64,000 bases of DNA from Polytrichum commune (taxonomy: Eukaryota > Streptophyta > Polytrichopsida > Polytrichales > Polytrichaceae). The position numbers and the translations under genes are program-made. Below are positions 10,526 through 22,439 of the stretch, piece by piece. The notes beneath the pieces are model-generated. The model saw nothing but the letters and a program-made list of their open reading frames with translations, had not been told where the DNA came from and did not search any database. The stretch covers positions 20,088,001 through 20,152,000 of the forward strand of contig OX485804.1 of assembly GCA_950295325.1 (NCBI GenBank), read 5' to 3'. Position 1 is the stretch's first letter, and each line of letters starts with the position of its first letter.

Positions 10526-12515
10526 TGAAAGCCTTCCAGATTATACATGGCATGACTTTAATAAGGAAATGGCCGGAGACAGAAGAAGCTGAGAAGAAAA
10601 CGTTGGTTTCCCTGTTGGCCCTGACTTAACTTAGGTTCAGTCGGGGAGTGCCGTGCAGACAGAGACAGTGTCCATGGTACGCTAAGTTGCGATTATTAAT
10701 TGATTTCATGAGGGTATGAGGATGCGGCAAGTGAGATAAAGATGAGGTCGGACTTCTGGGGATTTGAGGTTCTTGGTTATCTCAAAGCCTTGTTCACGGG
10801 TCCCAACTCCCGAGTCACTTGAGGTCGATCCGTGCAACCTCAGCAAGGAAGTTGGGGCTCTTCACATCACACGGGTTCCAATTTCTAATAAGTCTCAAGT
10901 ATGATGTGGATGCTTACATGGCATCATTGTTGGGAGGTGAGACTCAAGACTTGTGTTGAGAGTTGGGTTAGTAGAGAAGGGGTGTATGTTTCAGTGTAAT
11001 TCTAAGAATGGACACCAAAAAAATACTTGTTTTAAAGAGTTTAAGTTATGTGCTCAACATTTGTAATGATTCTATGTCCAGTAGTCAACACAATTGAGAA
11101 AGATTATGAATTGAGAAAGAGAATCTTCATATTCGTAATGACTCGTACATTCATGCCATTATAAGCATATGAGTCGGGGGCAATTATCATGTGTCTTTAG
11201 AAAGTTTGTAAAAGAATCTACCATGGTGGTAGATTTGCATAATTCTTTCATCAGCACCATATGGTTGCTTAGGACTCGAATGATGATAATGTATGATAAG
11301 CTACAAACATTAAACAAACATGGCCATGTACACCATTTGGATTTGCTAATCATCTTGCACTAATTACATATTCGCATATCCTACAAGAAGTGGGTGCAGA
11401 GATAAAAGTGTCCAATTAAGGCTCACGTTCTTGACATTTGTGGATGCACAAAACCGCAACCTCGCAAATCCAAGTAGTATCTATAAGGTAGCAAAGAGCA
11501 TAAAACATTCAAATAAATAAGGCCCATCTAAGGTAGAGAAGTCTTAAGTGGTTACATTTCTTGAAGAGCCCCTGTCTCCTAGGATATGGAACACCCAATT
11601 AGTATGAGATGGTTAGCAAATCCAAAGCGATGTTGCTTGGGGGGGTCGTTGGCGGAAATCGTAGCAACAATGTGTGATAAAAAATAAGGTCTCATATGTT
11701 CATCATAGATAAATTTTGCAAAAAACGTACATATAATATAGGGGGTTTTAAAATAATGAAACATGTTTAAAATACCATCACACAATTTGGACTTTTTTAT
11801 CTAGTCAATATATTTAAAATTACATGGATTCAACTACTAGAGGTAGCGGGTCTAGGGTAGGGTTTGTGCTAGTGGATGAAAAGAGGAAAACAAAAATGAA
11901 CAATAGTTGGGCTCTGATTAAGAAAAAAAAAAGGTATAGTTAAAAAAAGATGATTACTTGGGGTATAAAGAAAAAAAATGCAGTATAAGTAAAACATTAT
12001 ATTTTTTAAACAATTTTCCCAAAATTATAATTACTGATAGGTTGTATTAAAATACAAGCATTTACCTTTATTTTGAAAAATATCATACCTTATAATCTTT
12101 TCTGCAATGTACATAGCCCCCCGATAAATAGGTCTTGAGTGCACGTGTATGCAAAATATAAGAGGGAGTGAACCCCCTGAGCGATGTTGTAGGCACTTTC
12201 TTGATAATTTTTGGAGCTCATATGAACATTTTATTCAACACCAAAGATAAGATTCTCGTGCTCATTACCCCAAATATGTTGATCATCAAGTCTAGAATGG
12301 TTATCATTTTTTGAGCACATAAACCAATGTTGTTAAAACGAGTCCTTTTGGTATATGCTCTTCAAGCTACACCAAACCACATACCACTCAAATAGAGTAG
12401 AGGCACCCATAACCAATCACTTAAAAGACTATGTGCAAGATCTAGAGAAGTATAAGGTGGTCCAAATATTTCACGTGTAGGAAGATAGCAATCAAGAGGG
12501 CTGCAAAATTTTCAG
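10526..12515. repeat. Repeat block R1, copy 1 (interrupted)
   Basis: Starts ATTGAAAGCCTTCCAGATTA and continues to GCTGCAAAATTTTCAG. It is collinear with 13184-14670 except for the 544-bp insertion at 11636-12179. Related partial copies occur at 28810-29130 and 61072-61400, and more distant ones near 22440-22610 and 33180-33340. The block has no coding signal. Confidence 0.75.
11636..12179. mobile_element. 544-bp insertion with 10-bp target-site duplication
   Basis: AGCGATGTTG occurs on both sides (11626-11635 and 12180-12189). The homologous places in the second R1 copy (about 14300) and in the partial copy near 28855 read straight through without the insertion, so filled and empty sites can be compared. 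The ends are weakly inverted: left CTTGGGGGGGTC, right complement CAGGGGGTTCAC. The inside is very AT-rich and non-coding. A 9-11 bp target duplication points to a Mutator-like (MULE) non-autonomous element. A hAT MITE would give 8 bp. Confidence 0.7.
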
Positions 12516-12517
12516 TT

Positions 12518-14945
12518 TCTGGTAATTTTTCTTGATCAACATCTACATTTGGTTGGTGTGGGGTTTGGCAAGGATCAAACAACAACCAACGTACACATAC
12601 ATGTTTCAAAGAGATAGGACTACATCTTCGTATTTTATCAACTACTCCACATTGAACAATGAACACAATGAGGAGACTTGCTATGAAATATTCACTCAAG
12701 GAATCAACAAACATGTACTTCCAATAACCATAACTAAAATAGGGCAAGTCCGATTTTCAATCGAGATTTGTTGATGCTTCACCGTAGATTAACTAGTGCA
12801 ACACAATCTGATTGGTAGAAACATGAGGACATGAAAAATGAACCAAACAATGCCCGCATACCTTATGTAAATCTGGAAATCTCCAAAATAATCTGGAGGC
12901 TGCCCCAGCCCGTATCTGCCTCCCCTACAAGCTCATAGTTCATAGGGGGTACTTTAATGTCCGCCGCAAGAAATGGGGACACTGTGTTAAGTGCTGAGGA
13001 GAAAGCAGTTCCCTAGTTGATTGTGGGCTTCAGTCGGGAAGTGCAGACAGAGAAATTCTCCATGGGACAGGAAGTGGCCATTCTAAACTACATTTCTGGA
13101 GGTAGGGTACTGTTGGAGCTCAGTGAGGTTTTGGGCATGTGAGGAGAAGATGAGATTGGACGTTTTTTGGGAAAATCGAGGTATTGAAAGCCATCCAGAT
13201 TATACATGGCATGCCTTTAATAAGGAAATGGCCGGAGACAGAAGAAGCTGAGAAGAAAACGTTGGTTTCCCTGTTGGCCCTACCTTAACTTAGGTTTAGT
13301 GGGGGAGTGCTGTGCAGACAGAGACAGTGTCCATGGTACGCTAAGTTGCGATTATTAATTGATTTCATGAGGGTATGAGGATGCGGCAAGTGAGATAAAG
13401 ATGAGGTCGGACTTCTGGGGATTTGAGGTTCTTGGTTATCTCAAAGCCTTGTTCACAGGTCCCAAGTCCTAAGTCCCGAGTCACCTGAGTCTTGAGGTCG
13501 ATTTGTGCAACCTCCGTTATGGAGAGCATGGAAGTTGAGGCTTTTCACATCACACGGGTCCCAAGTCCCAAGTTTCAAGTATGACATGGATGCTTACATG
13601 GCAACATTTTTGGGACGTGAGGTTCAAGACTTGTGTTGAGAGTTGGGTTAGTAGAGATGGGGTGTATGTTTCAGTGTAAAGCTAAGAATGGACACCAAAA
13701 AAACACTTGGTTTAAAGAATTTAAGTTATGTGCTCAAAATTTGTAATCATTCTATGTCCAATACTCAATAGAAGTTGAGAAAGATTTTGAATTGAGAAAG
13801 AGAATCTTCATATTCGTAATGAATCATATATTCATGTCATTATAAGCATATGAGTCGGGGGCAATTATCATGCGTCTTTAGAAAGTTTGTAAAACAATCT
13901 ACCATGGTGGTAGATTTGCATGATGCTTTCACCAACACAAGATGGTTGCTTAGGACTCGTATGATGATAATGTATGATTAGCTACAAACATTATGAAGAA
14001 CGTGACCATGTACACCATTTGGATTTGCTAATCATTTTGCACTAATTACATATTTGCATATCCTACAAGAAGTGGGTGTAGAGCTAAAAGTGTCTAGTTA
14101 AGGCCCACTTACTTGACATTTGCGGACGCACAAAAATTCAACCTCGCAAATCCAAGTAGTATCTATAAGGTAACAAAGAACATAAAGCAACAAAACAAAC
14201 AAGGCCCATCTAAGGTAGAGAAGTCTTAAGTGGTTACTTTTTCCCAAAGAGCCCCCGTCTCCTACGATATGGAACACGCAATTAGTACAAGATGGTTAGC
14301 AAATCCAAATTGATGCTATAGATACTTTCTTGACAAATTTTGGAGCTCATATGAACATCTTATTCATTATCAAAGTGAAGATTCTCATGCTCATTAAACA
14401 ATCATACGGGTCCCCCCCAAATAAGTTGATCATCAAGTCTAGAATGGTTATCATTTTTGAGCACATAGTCCAATGTTTTTAAAACGTGTCCTTTTGGTAT
14501 ATGCTCTTGGAGCTACACCAAATTACATACCACTCAAATAGAGTAGAGGCCCCCATAACCAATCACTTAAGAGACTCTGTGCAAGATCAAGAGAAGTATA
14601 AGGTACGTTGGTCCAAATTTTTCATGTGTAGGAAAATAGCAATCAAGAGGATTGCAAAATTTTCAATAATTTTATTCCTTATATTGAAATTATTGTGAAT
14701 TCTTGAAGCCAAAAATTGGCCCAAACATATTACCAATGCCTAGAGTATACCATGATAACTGCTCATTCGTCCTCACTTTAGCACTCAAAATCATAATATA
14801 TGTTGTGGCGTTATTAATTCCGACCTGATTGAAATCCACTCCTAGCTTGATCGAAACTCTATCCCAACCTAATCAATATTCTGGTACACTATAGATTGTT
14901 GATTGAGAATAGGCCCCTCTACTATATAGGTATTCTAAAAAGAAA
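12518..14945 (+). repeat. Tandem segmental duplication, copy 2 (compact R3-X-R1)
   Basis: Contains R3 (12518-12862), X (12870-13190) and R1 (13184-14945) with almost no spacer, so it approximates the unexpanded arrangement. Its R1 part extends about 280 bp beyond where copy 1 is cut at 12515. That extra end is shared with the R1 fragment at 61072-61395 (GGATTGCAAAATTTTC..., ending CCCCTCTACTATATAGG). Confidence 0.75.
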
Positions 14946-15309
14946 AGCAATCAAACACAGATTGTCTACCTTACCATGCATGAGTTTCTCATCTGCATCG
15001 TCACTCACTCGGAATTTTTGTTTTATTTTCTGGGCGATTGTAATTGTTTTTGGTTTAAATAGGAATGGCTCTGCAAATCATCTCCTTTTTGCCTAACCTA
15101 CAATTCTACACACCAAGTAATATTTCCCACCACCATGTCTCATCAGTGCCATGTCTTGCCTTGACACAACAATACCGGCACAGAATTGCAGAATGTAGGA
15201 AGGGAAGCTGTGGGAGTCTTCTTCTTCCTCTAGTGCCAAAGAGGAATTGAGGAATAATTCCAGAGTTGGATATTCTGTTGAGTGGAGACATGGAGGAGGA
15301 ATTAGAGCA

Positions 15310-16830
15310 ATGAAGGACGGTGGTCAAAATGGAGGTCAGAATTCCAGCTCTTCAATTTTTGGAGATGTGGTGCTCGATTGTGGTGATGGCGAGGAGGGGG
15401 AGGAGGAGGAAAAGGAGGTTGCATGGGGCATCGATATACAGGACGAAGATGTCCAAATGCTGGCCAATTTCAAAAGCTTTTTAGTGTCAGTTGGAACTGA
15501 ATATGAATCTTGTAGCTGAAGTTTCTCCTTCAGAGCAGAATGTAAATGTGTCAGTCTGTGGTATTCAATTCCATAGCTGCCAATTTTCTCATTTGGGTCA
15601 GCAATTGTGTTGAACATTTGCGACATGGCCGATTCAATCAGGGTTCAAGTGCTTCAAGAAATGCCAATGAGCTGCATTCTCCTTGTTCTTGTTGGCTGGG
15701 TCGGACCAATCTGTTAGATTTGAAGTCTTTTTTGCATAGGTCCTAATTTGCTCATTTTGGTCACCAAATTGTGTACAACATTGCGACATGGCGGCTTCAA
15801 TCAGGGTTGTATGTGCTCAAAGAAATACTGATGAGCTGCATCGTTGTTGGGTTTGTCCAATCTGTTGGAATTGGGGTAGTTTCCATAGCTGCTAACATAT
15901 TTTTTCTTCTCATTTGTGTTTTCTCATATTGGTCAGCAAATTGTTGAGAACTTTGCGACAGGGCGGCTTCCCATCAGGGTTTATAGAACTACGGATGAGC
16001 TGAATTCTTGTTCTTGTGGGGTTTTGTCCATAGCTGCTAATTTTCTCATTTTGGTCAGCAAATTGTGTTGAACATTGCGACGGGGGACTTTCATCAGGGT
16101 TTAAACACTGATGAGCTCCAATTTTTTTGTTCTCCTTCCGTTTGTCCAGCCTGCTATAGTTTTAGGTTTTCTCCATAGCTCCCAATTATCTCATTAGGTC
16201 AGAGAATTGTCCAGAACATTGCAACATGGTAGCTTCCATCATCGTTCAAGCGCTCACAGAAATACAAATGAGCTCCATTATTTCTTCTTCTTGGTCGGTT
16301 CATCCAACCTGCTAAACTGATTTGTAAGGTTTTCTTTTTCCAACTTATAATTACGACTGGCTCATCAAATTCCATCAGATACAACTTTGTGCAGGTGTTG
16401 GAAGTGGGAAGAAAAGGCAGACTACCCGCTTGCAGGCACAAAAAATCTTCTTCTGGATAAGCCGGGGAACATTCAGAGCGTGTACCAGCCATAAAAAGCG
16501 ATCACAAACTCATACTACGATCTGTTTGCGTGTCTTCGTCCCCTCCTCCCCTCCTCCCAGATGGTCCGATTGGAATCCTAGGTCTCGGAGCGGGCACCGC
16601 TGCAAGAATCATTCACCATTTTTGGCCACAAATTGATTTGCACGGTAGGGAACTCGACCCTGCCGGTGTAATGGTTGCCAGGCAGTTCTTCAACCTTTCT
16701 GAGCATGAAGAAGGTGGGATATCTCTGTAGAGGAAAAGGGTATCCGCTTTTGGTGCCATAAATCGTGAATGCAATGAGGATGATGATGATGATGCCGCCA
16801 ATTCTGAGGAGAACGGTAGCTTGAATTCAG
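15310..16830 (+). pseudogene. Broken spermidine-synthase-like / SAM-dependent methyltransferase gene
   Basis: The likely second exon (16395-16830, after acceptor TTGTGCAG, before donor GTACAG) encodes, across shifts, VLEVGRK / ADYPLAGTKNLLLDKPGNIQ / SVYQP / KAITNSYYDLFACL / PLLPDGPIGILGLGAG TAARIIHHFWP / LDPAGVMVARQFFNLSEHE. This is the Rossmann class I SAM-binding fold with motif I GLGAGTAA, as in the plant spermidine-synthase-like methyltransferase family. Lesions are a frameshift near 16418 (AAAA run), TAA at 16492-16494, a frameshift in the C/T-rich run near 16540-16555, and TAG at 16728-16730. A candidate first exon at 15310-15485 encodes an acidic stretch ending WGIDIQDEDVQMLANFKSF, but its donor is not convincing. 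Downstream exons are not found. If the four lesions are assembly errors the gene could be intact, but four in 330 bp argues against that. Confidence 0.62.
15570..16340. repeat. Intronic tandem repeat, about five units of 135-180 bp
   Basis: Each unit has a CCATAGCTGCTAATTTTCTC-like start, then TTGGTCAGCAAATTGTGTTG, GAACATTGCGACATGG and GCTTCAATCAGGGTT, followed by a GATGAGCT-type segment. Units start near 15570, 15745, 15885, 16023 and 16168. Units differ by substitutions and indels, so the array is old. It lies between the candidate first exon and the second exon of the broken methyltransferase gene. Confidence 0.75.
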
Positions 16831-18262
16831 GTACAGTACAAACAAGTCACTTAATCTTTTGCAACATTTATGTTTCCCAGATGTAGCTATTGGAAATCGT
16901 TTCTCACCTCCTGAAGCTTGATCACGAAATTGCATGTACGGTTGTACTCTGTACGTCATGAAGTGCTCACATCTCAACATACAATTCCGCCAGTTTGATC
17001 ACTTCAAAATCATACGTTTGAGTTATCCTTCAACTCTGAATGGGACTTTTCTTTGTTTTGCAGTTGGTCCCCTCTTATTTTCTTTATGCTTGTTTTGCAT
17101 GCAGAATCAATGGTTTCTTGCCACTTGTGGTGCATGCTTGGAAGGTAGTGTTTGAACTTGATGAAGAGCAGCCTGTTTCAGTTGATTGAAGTCCTAGCCA
17201 AATATGGGTTTCACCGTCAATGAACCAATGTAGAATGTACTTCATTCAAATCTCCACACTACCTCCGGGCATGCACTGAAAACTTAGCAGACATGGAAGG
17301 TGTTGTAATGCAAATCAACCAACTTCCCACCAAAAAGTCATGTTGAGTTAGAGGATAACTCTGCTATGCTCGCAACTTCCACCAATCTATAGTAATTTCA
17401 CTACCACCATATGTGGTTTTCGTCACAGCCAAAATAGCTAGAATTTGTGTTGCGTACGACAAATGTATCTCATAGTTGCAATAGACATGTTGCAACTGGC
17501 AAGACCGACGAGGGACGACATACACCCTAAACCCTAAACCCTTTGGATGGATGAATCTAGATGTGGAGAGGAAGGCTCCTAAGTGAGGAGCCTCCTCCTT
17601 GGCTTGGCATTCTTACTGAGTCAAATATTGTGAGTGAGTGTATGGAGAGAGTTTGTATGAGGTGAAGATTGCATGTTTTTGCAATAAATCTTGAGTTCTT
17701 CTTCCCCTACTTACACTCTTGGATTCTCCAGTGTTGGAGTGAGAGATGGCTTGATTCATTGTGTGCATTTGAAGAGAGATTTAGAGCTCTTGCAAGGGTT
17801 TGATTCTCTTCCTTCTCACTTGGCAAGAATGCTTTATCTTTGATGTTTTTTTTTTCATTCTTGAGATGTGACGCACAAAAGAGGGTGTGAAGATAAGGAG
17901 TGACGAAGTTGTGAAGTTCCGGAGCGAGAACACCGCGAATTTGCGAAGCAACATGAAGAATGTTTGCTTGTGAATGTCACTTCAAGGTGAATTGTGGTGA
18001 TAAGGTGTTGCATTTTTCACGGAATTTCATGTTATTTTGCTCACATTCAAGCTTGAATTTATGACATTAAGTTTGGAAGCGGATTTGTGATTCTAAGTGC
18101 AAGAATTTGTAAATCAAACACAAATTTTTTTATCATATAAATAAAATAAAATAAAAAAACAAAAAAAGAAGAGGGAGCGGCCAACCTCCCCCTCTGCTGG
18201 CCTCTGCCCCTGTCTGGCAGACTGCAGGCAGCCGGCTGCCAGAAGCCAGGGGTGAGGATGGG
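16831..18262. other. Gene-free stretch with telomere-type motif
   Basis: Beyond the broken methyltransferase there is a possible small exon near 17105-17185 (after TGCATGCAG, reading INGFLPLVVHAWKVVFELDE), too short to assign. CCCTAAACCCTAAACCCT occurs at 17525-17542, two to three plant telomere-type units. The part from about 17540 to 18010 reads like a retrotransposon LTR or leader (no ORF, T-rich runs). Nothing else is recognised. Confidence 0.35.
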
Positions 18263-20175
18263 GAGATTTTTGGGCATAAGAGGTTGAGACCTTAGTGTTT
18301 GCAAGTCCAACCGGTTACATATTAGTATTTTCTTCTAATTACCCAATTCCGACACGGGGAGGTAGTGACAATAAATAATAATACTCGGCTTTTTAGAAGT
18401 TCGGTAATTGAAATGAGTACAATCTAAATTCCTTTAACAAGGGTTCATTGGAGGGTGTGCATACGAACCAAGCTCCAGTATCCGTCATAATTCCAACTCC
18501 AATAGCGTGAATTTAAGTTGTTGTAGTTAATAAGTGCGGAGTAGGATCATGGTCGAGATAGTGCGAGTGTAACAATCGGAACCGGAGTAATGATTAATAT
18601 GGACGGTTAGTGGGATGATTTGTTTGGTTAATTCCGTTAATGACAAGACCTCAGCCTAATAACTAGTCACACAAAGAATCTTCTTTGTGGTTAATTTCTT
18701 AGAAGATATTCTTGGTGGCGGTGGCCTCCCTTCGGACATTAAATTTGTTGAGAGATTGTGGCGCACGGGATTGCCGAGGGATTGCCACGGGGAGTGGTGT
18801 GGCATGTGGAATCACCGTTCGACCTATATTGAGGTCGAATTGTGTTTATGAACACAGGTTCCACATGTTTCCTTAAGCATTGAATTTTGGGTTGTAATGG
18901 AAGGATATGATATGTGCATTCCCTTTTTCCAAAGCAACAGGGGCTCTTCATTTTGACCACCAACCGCAGGGGGGTGCCGGTTGGTCGCGGTCGCTTTTTA
19001 TTTCCGCTTGAGTATTGTTTGGGGAAGAGGATCCAGTGTTGTTATTGCATTGTTCCTTGTATTTTGTTGTGGTACCTTCCCTTGTAACGGGCTGTAGTGC
19101 TGGAGTGTTCTAGCACTGCCTCATTTTGTGTAGTCTTAGATTGTGATAGGGTACTGTGGAGGTGAGGTCGGATTAATGACTGACGAGACATTTGTTTGTG
19201 CGCCAAGTGGGCGGTACTTGTATTCCCTTATGGTGAAGCTGGATTGATGACCAGCAGACCATAAGTTTGGTGGTTTTGCAGGTGCATGTTGTCTTTCATC
19301 GTTTGACCCTTTACCTTGATACCACATTAATTTAGGTTGTTGGCTCCAGTGACCGAACCCATTGCGGGTTTATGATTACAATTCGGAGCCAACATTATTG
19401 TTTTTCGTCTCCGGCATCATCGGAAGATCGATCTTCGGACCTCTTGGACGTTGAACCAGTGGTAGCATCCGACGAGGTTTTTTAGCCTACTTCGGCGTGG
19501 GGGGCTGTCATTCGGTCTCACGTCCTTTAGGTGGGATCCTTTGACGAGATAGAGGAGGAGACTCGAGGCGGCATAAGAAACCGACTTTAATTTCCAATCG
19601 AGCGGGAACCATTTTCCTGTAAGATTGGAAAATTCGGTTCAAAACATGGATGAGGGAGAAACGTCAACGCAATACCAATTTTAGTGACCGGTATGCGTTC
19701 GAGCTAATGTCCTAACATTTGGAGCACGAGGCTCTCCAAACTTATGAGCAGTGGACGGAGGCTCATTAGATGGAGCTGTGTCAAGTGGAGCGGTACTGGG
19801 AGACTCGGGTTGAGTTGGTATCCGCATTGAAGGAAGGCGCCGCTTCCAGTTTCATGGCTGTCCCTAATGTTAAGTTGGAGGTGCCGGAGGAAGTATATGT
19901 GGTGGATGAGGAGGGAGCTTCTCATGGTGAACCCAAGGATAAGGATTCTGCTCCCGCTGCAGCAAGTACGTCGAGCCCCATTCTTCTACTCTCCCGTTAT
20001 GCCCAGGCTCCCCAGGCGGCTTTAGCCCCTTTGGGGGCTCCGCCAGTTTTTGAGCCGTTGCGGGCATTTGAGCTGCATCTACAGGAGGAGTACGGAGGCT
20101 TCCGTCGGGACCAGATGCAACGGATACAAGATTTTAGACGGGAGAAGGACGATACACCTCGTATCGAGACAATAA
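18263..20175 (+). mobile_element. LTR-retrotransposon remnant: leader or LTR plus gag-like region
   Basis: After an R2-type start (GGGGAGATTTTTGGGCATAA) comes about 1.1 kb of non-coding, moderately GC-rich sequence. A gag-like reading frame follows from about 19420 with scattered stops (for example TAG at 19767), then opens at 19770-20170: MELCQVERYWETRVELVSAL, a proline/alanine-rich linker, and FELHLQEEYGGFRRDQMQRI followed by QDFRREKDDTPR. The last part resembles the start of a Gag capsid domain. The homology stops abruptly near 20175, so pol and the 3' LTR are missing. An inverted repeat TTGGCTCC...GGAGCCAA (19340-19392), with AACCC...GGGTT nested inside, sits just before the gag region. 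Confidence 0.5.
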
Positions 20176-20210
20176 CATTGGTTTCTACCGCCTATCATTT
20201 CCCATATTAA

Positions 20211-21215
20211 ATACTACCGACCTTGCTTCCAAGTTTAACGTCCTTAATGTGGTTAACTACATGCGCTTCATCAAAACATGGCCAAGTACTTGACAATCAT
20301 GAACTCAACATACACCCACTCACAAAAAGGCAATCCTACAACATCCTCATTATTGAATTCAAAATTGGTAACCACACCTAAAACCTTCACAACATTTGGT
20401 CACCCTTGACATTGTTCAATCCATAGGTAAATACGTTCTTCATATTCTTATCTGAACTTCCTATTTTTAGTCCTAACCACACCTCTAATAGTGGATATTC
20501 TTCGCTAATATCTTCTCCTTTATCCTGATTTGATCCTTTTTTTGGATACTAACCCTTATCCTTGCTTATTGACTTCTACTTTCCTAGTTAATTCCAAAAA
20601 GGTGACTCCTATCTACCATTAAAATAGAGCACTCATGGGCTCTTGAGATTTGCTCTCTAAATTGTGGCTAAATTATTATGCTCTTGTCTTTGTTTGTTTG
20701 ATGAAATCCTCAAGTCACATGCTATGTAAGGAAAAAAAATTCAATGACTTTCTCATTGGAAAGAGAAAGTGGATTTTACATGTAATGAAGGCTTGTATAA
20801 TTCATGATTTATATTTTTCATATGTAGTGAAGGCATTTATCACATCAAATTGCAAAGCTTATTATAAATTTATGATCCCCTTTTCTAGCATGCCATTAGT
20901 AAGTATAATTTGCTTTTCCTCTATAAACTTCTTGTATATAGGAGGTTGAATTTCATAATGACCCACGCACGTCATCTAAGTTTCCAATGAAGAATTCACC
21001 CCCTATGTACAAACATCACAAAATTAGAATCACACCAATCTAAATAACATGTAAGTAATACAAACCAAAGGCCACAAGCCTCAATGGCCAAAGCCACTAG
21101 CTCCCTATTAATGCACTTGGAGCACCAATTAGTAAAGGAAATCTTGTTCACATCATGTCACTCCACTTCATAACTAGTCAATTGCATCCACATGCAAGAT
21201 TTCATTTGTAGGGGG
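20211..21215. other. Gene-free AT-rich stretch
   Basis: No ORF here resembles a known family. The plus-strand ORF at 20650-20949 is rich in hydrophobic and Lys codons, as expected of random AT-rich DNA. Nothing else is seen. Confidence 0.35.
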
Positions 21216-21560
21216 CCATGATGATCATCCAACACATTTCTCAATTCTTTTGCACATAACTCCACGGGCACTTTTCATTAAAGCGTTTGAGGTACATGCC
21301 ATGCCACTTGCTAAACTTTGGCATTGTGAAGAGTGTGTTTCTATGTGATGCGTCCATATTCCAAACGAAGTTGCCACACATATAGCTCCAATTGGTGAAC
21401 GCACCTTGTGCATGGTTGAACACCATATCATTACGTGCAACCCAATTTTTCCATTAGCATACACCTCGTAGTAGGTGCCAAATTTTGCTAAATGTACAAA
21501 GGCATGGAGGCAACTCATCTCCGAAAATACATTTAGGTGGCAAGTCAAACGTGGTTATGG
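21216..21560 (-). mobile_element. Probable LINE remnant (region after RT)
   Basis: On the minus strand, reading across frames, the sequence gives WKNWVARNDMVFNHAQGAFT followed by NWSYMCGN and later KFSKWHGMYLKRFN. The W..W..RN..VF pattern is characteristic of the zinc-ribbon/linker segment between reverse transcriptase and RNase H in plant L1-type LINEs. Only about 330 bp remains, with frameshifts. The lineage appears different from the LINE remnants at 0-0.3 kb and 49.8-51.7 kb. Confidence 0.4.
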
Positions 21561-22439
21561 ACCATGTGTGTGGATTTTGCTGACCAATTTGCATAGCAAG
21601 TTTATCATGAAGGTCCACACACTATGCTTGCTCACATCGTCAAAACCTATGGAGTTCATCCTCTGACTATGTGCATACCAATGTTGGACAATTACATAGG
21701 TGAATGCATGGAATCAAAGAACCTACCCCATGGGTATGAAAATTGTAACACCAATCAAATATTGATACTTGATAGGGTATGTCAAGGTGAGAGGCTCTTT
21801 GTATACCCAAATAATTATTTGGGTCAACACCATTCTAAACCATATTGATACCAAGGTGATTTTGCCAGGAAAGTGAAATACTATCAAGTTGATCTTTCCA
21901 CTTCTCTTCAGCTGGTTTACTCAAAACCAGTGAATTGTTAAGAAATTATCACTCACGTTTGGAAGTATATTACAGGATGTATGTTTTTTCACTTCCCTCC
22001 CAACCCTACTGAGCCAGATTGAATTTAAGGGATTGTATCTTGCAATAGAAGTACAATGGACTATCAACTACCCTTGAGAATGAACTCCCAGCCTTCAATA
22101 TTGAACCGTTGTCCAGTGACTGCCTAGTTTAGCTTGGGGTTCAGAAAAAAGGGTACTTTGAATGAGTGTTTTTCAGATAATCTCTTGGATCCTCGGTCTT
22201 CAGTCAGACTCTTGGTAATCATACACAAGTTAACCAACAAGGTCGAAAATGACAGGTACTCCCAACTACACCTACAATTTTGACCATTGCATCGAATCCG
22301 GAATTGTCCCATCCAGTTAGCAATTGTGAATCACACAAAGTTGAGATGCAGAAGTTAAGATTTTAAGAGTAAAAGGAGGTCAAAATAAAGCTTTCTTTCG
22401 CTTTAAATGACCATGTAGCCCCCCCCCCCCCAATTGTGT
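21561..22439. other. Gene-free stretch
   Basis: Nothing recognisable is seen apart from a run of 13 C at 22419-22431. Confidence 0.35.

Larger units (their letters stand above)
7530..12517 (+). repeat. Tandem segmental duplication, copy 1 (R3-X-R1, expanded)
   Basis: The order of three repeat blocks, R3 (7530-7870), X (8845-9175) and R1 (10526-12515), is repeated immediately downstream at 12518-14945 in the same orientation. Compared with the compact second copy, this one has extra sequence at 7871-8844 (MITE-like pair plus an R2 copy), at 9176-10525, and at 11636-12179 (a clean insertion with target duplication). X and the first 270 bp of R1 also resemble each other (both contain GGGGAGTGC, GCAGACAGAGA, GTCCATGG, GAGATGAGGTCGGA-like text), so the unit was itself built by an older duplication. 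Confidence 0.75.

Noticed and set aside
15570-16340. A CRISPR-like or coding repeat
   Set aside because: Units are long and decayed with no short constant repeats or unique spacers, and none keeps an open frame.
19341-19360. TGGCTCCAGTGACCGAACCC as a retrotransposon primer-binding site
   Set aside because: Its complement ends in CCA but leaves too few bases between the T-loop-like TTCGGTC and the 3' end for a tRNA acceptor stem.
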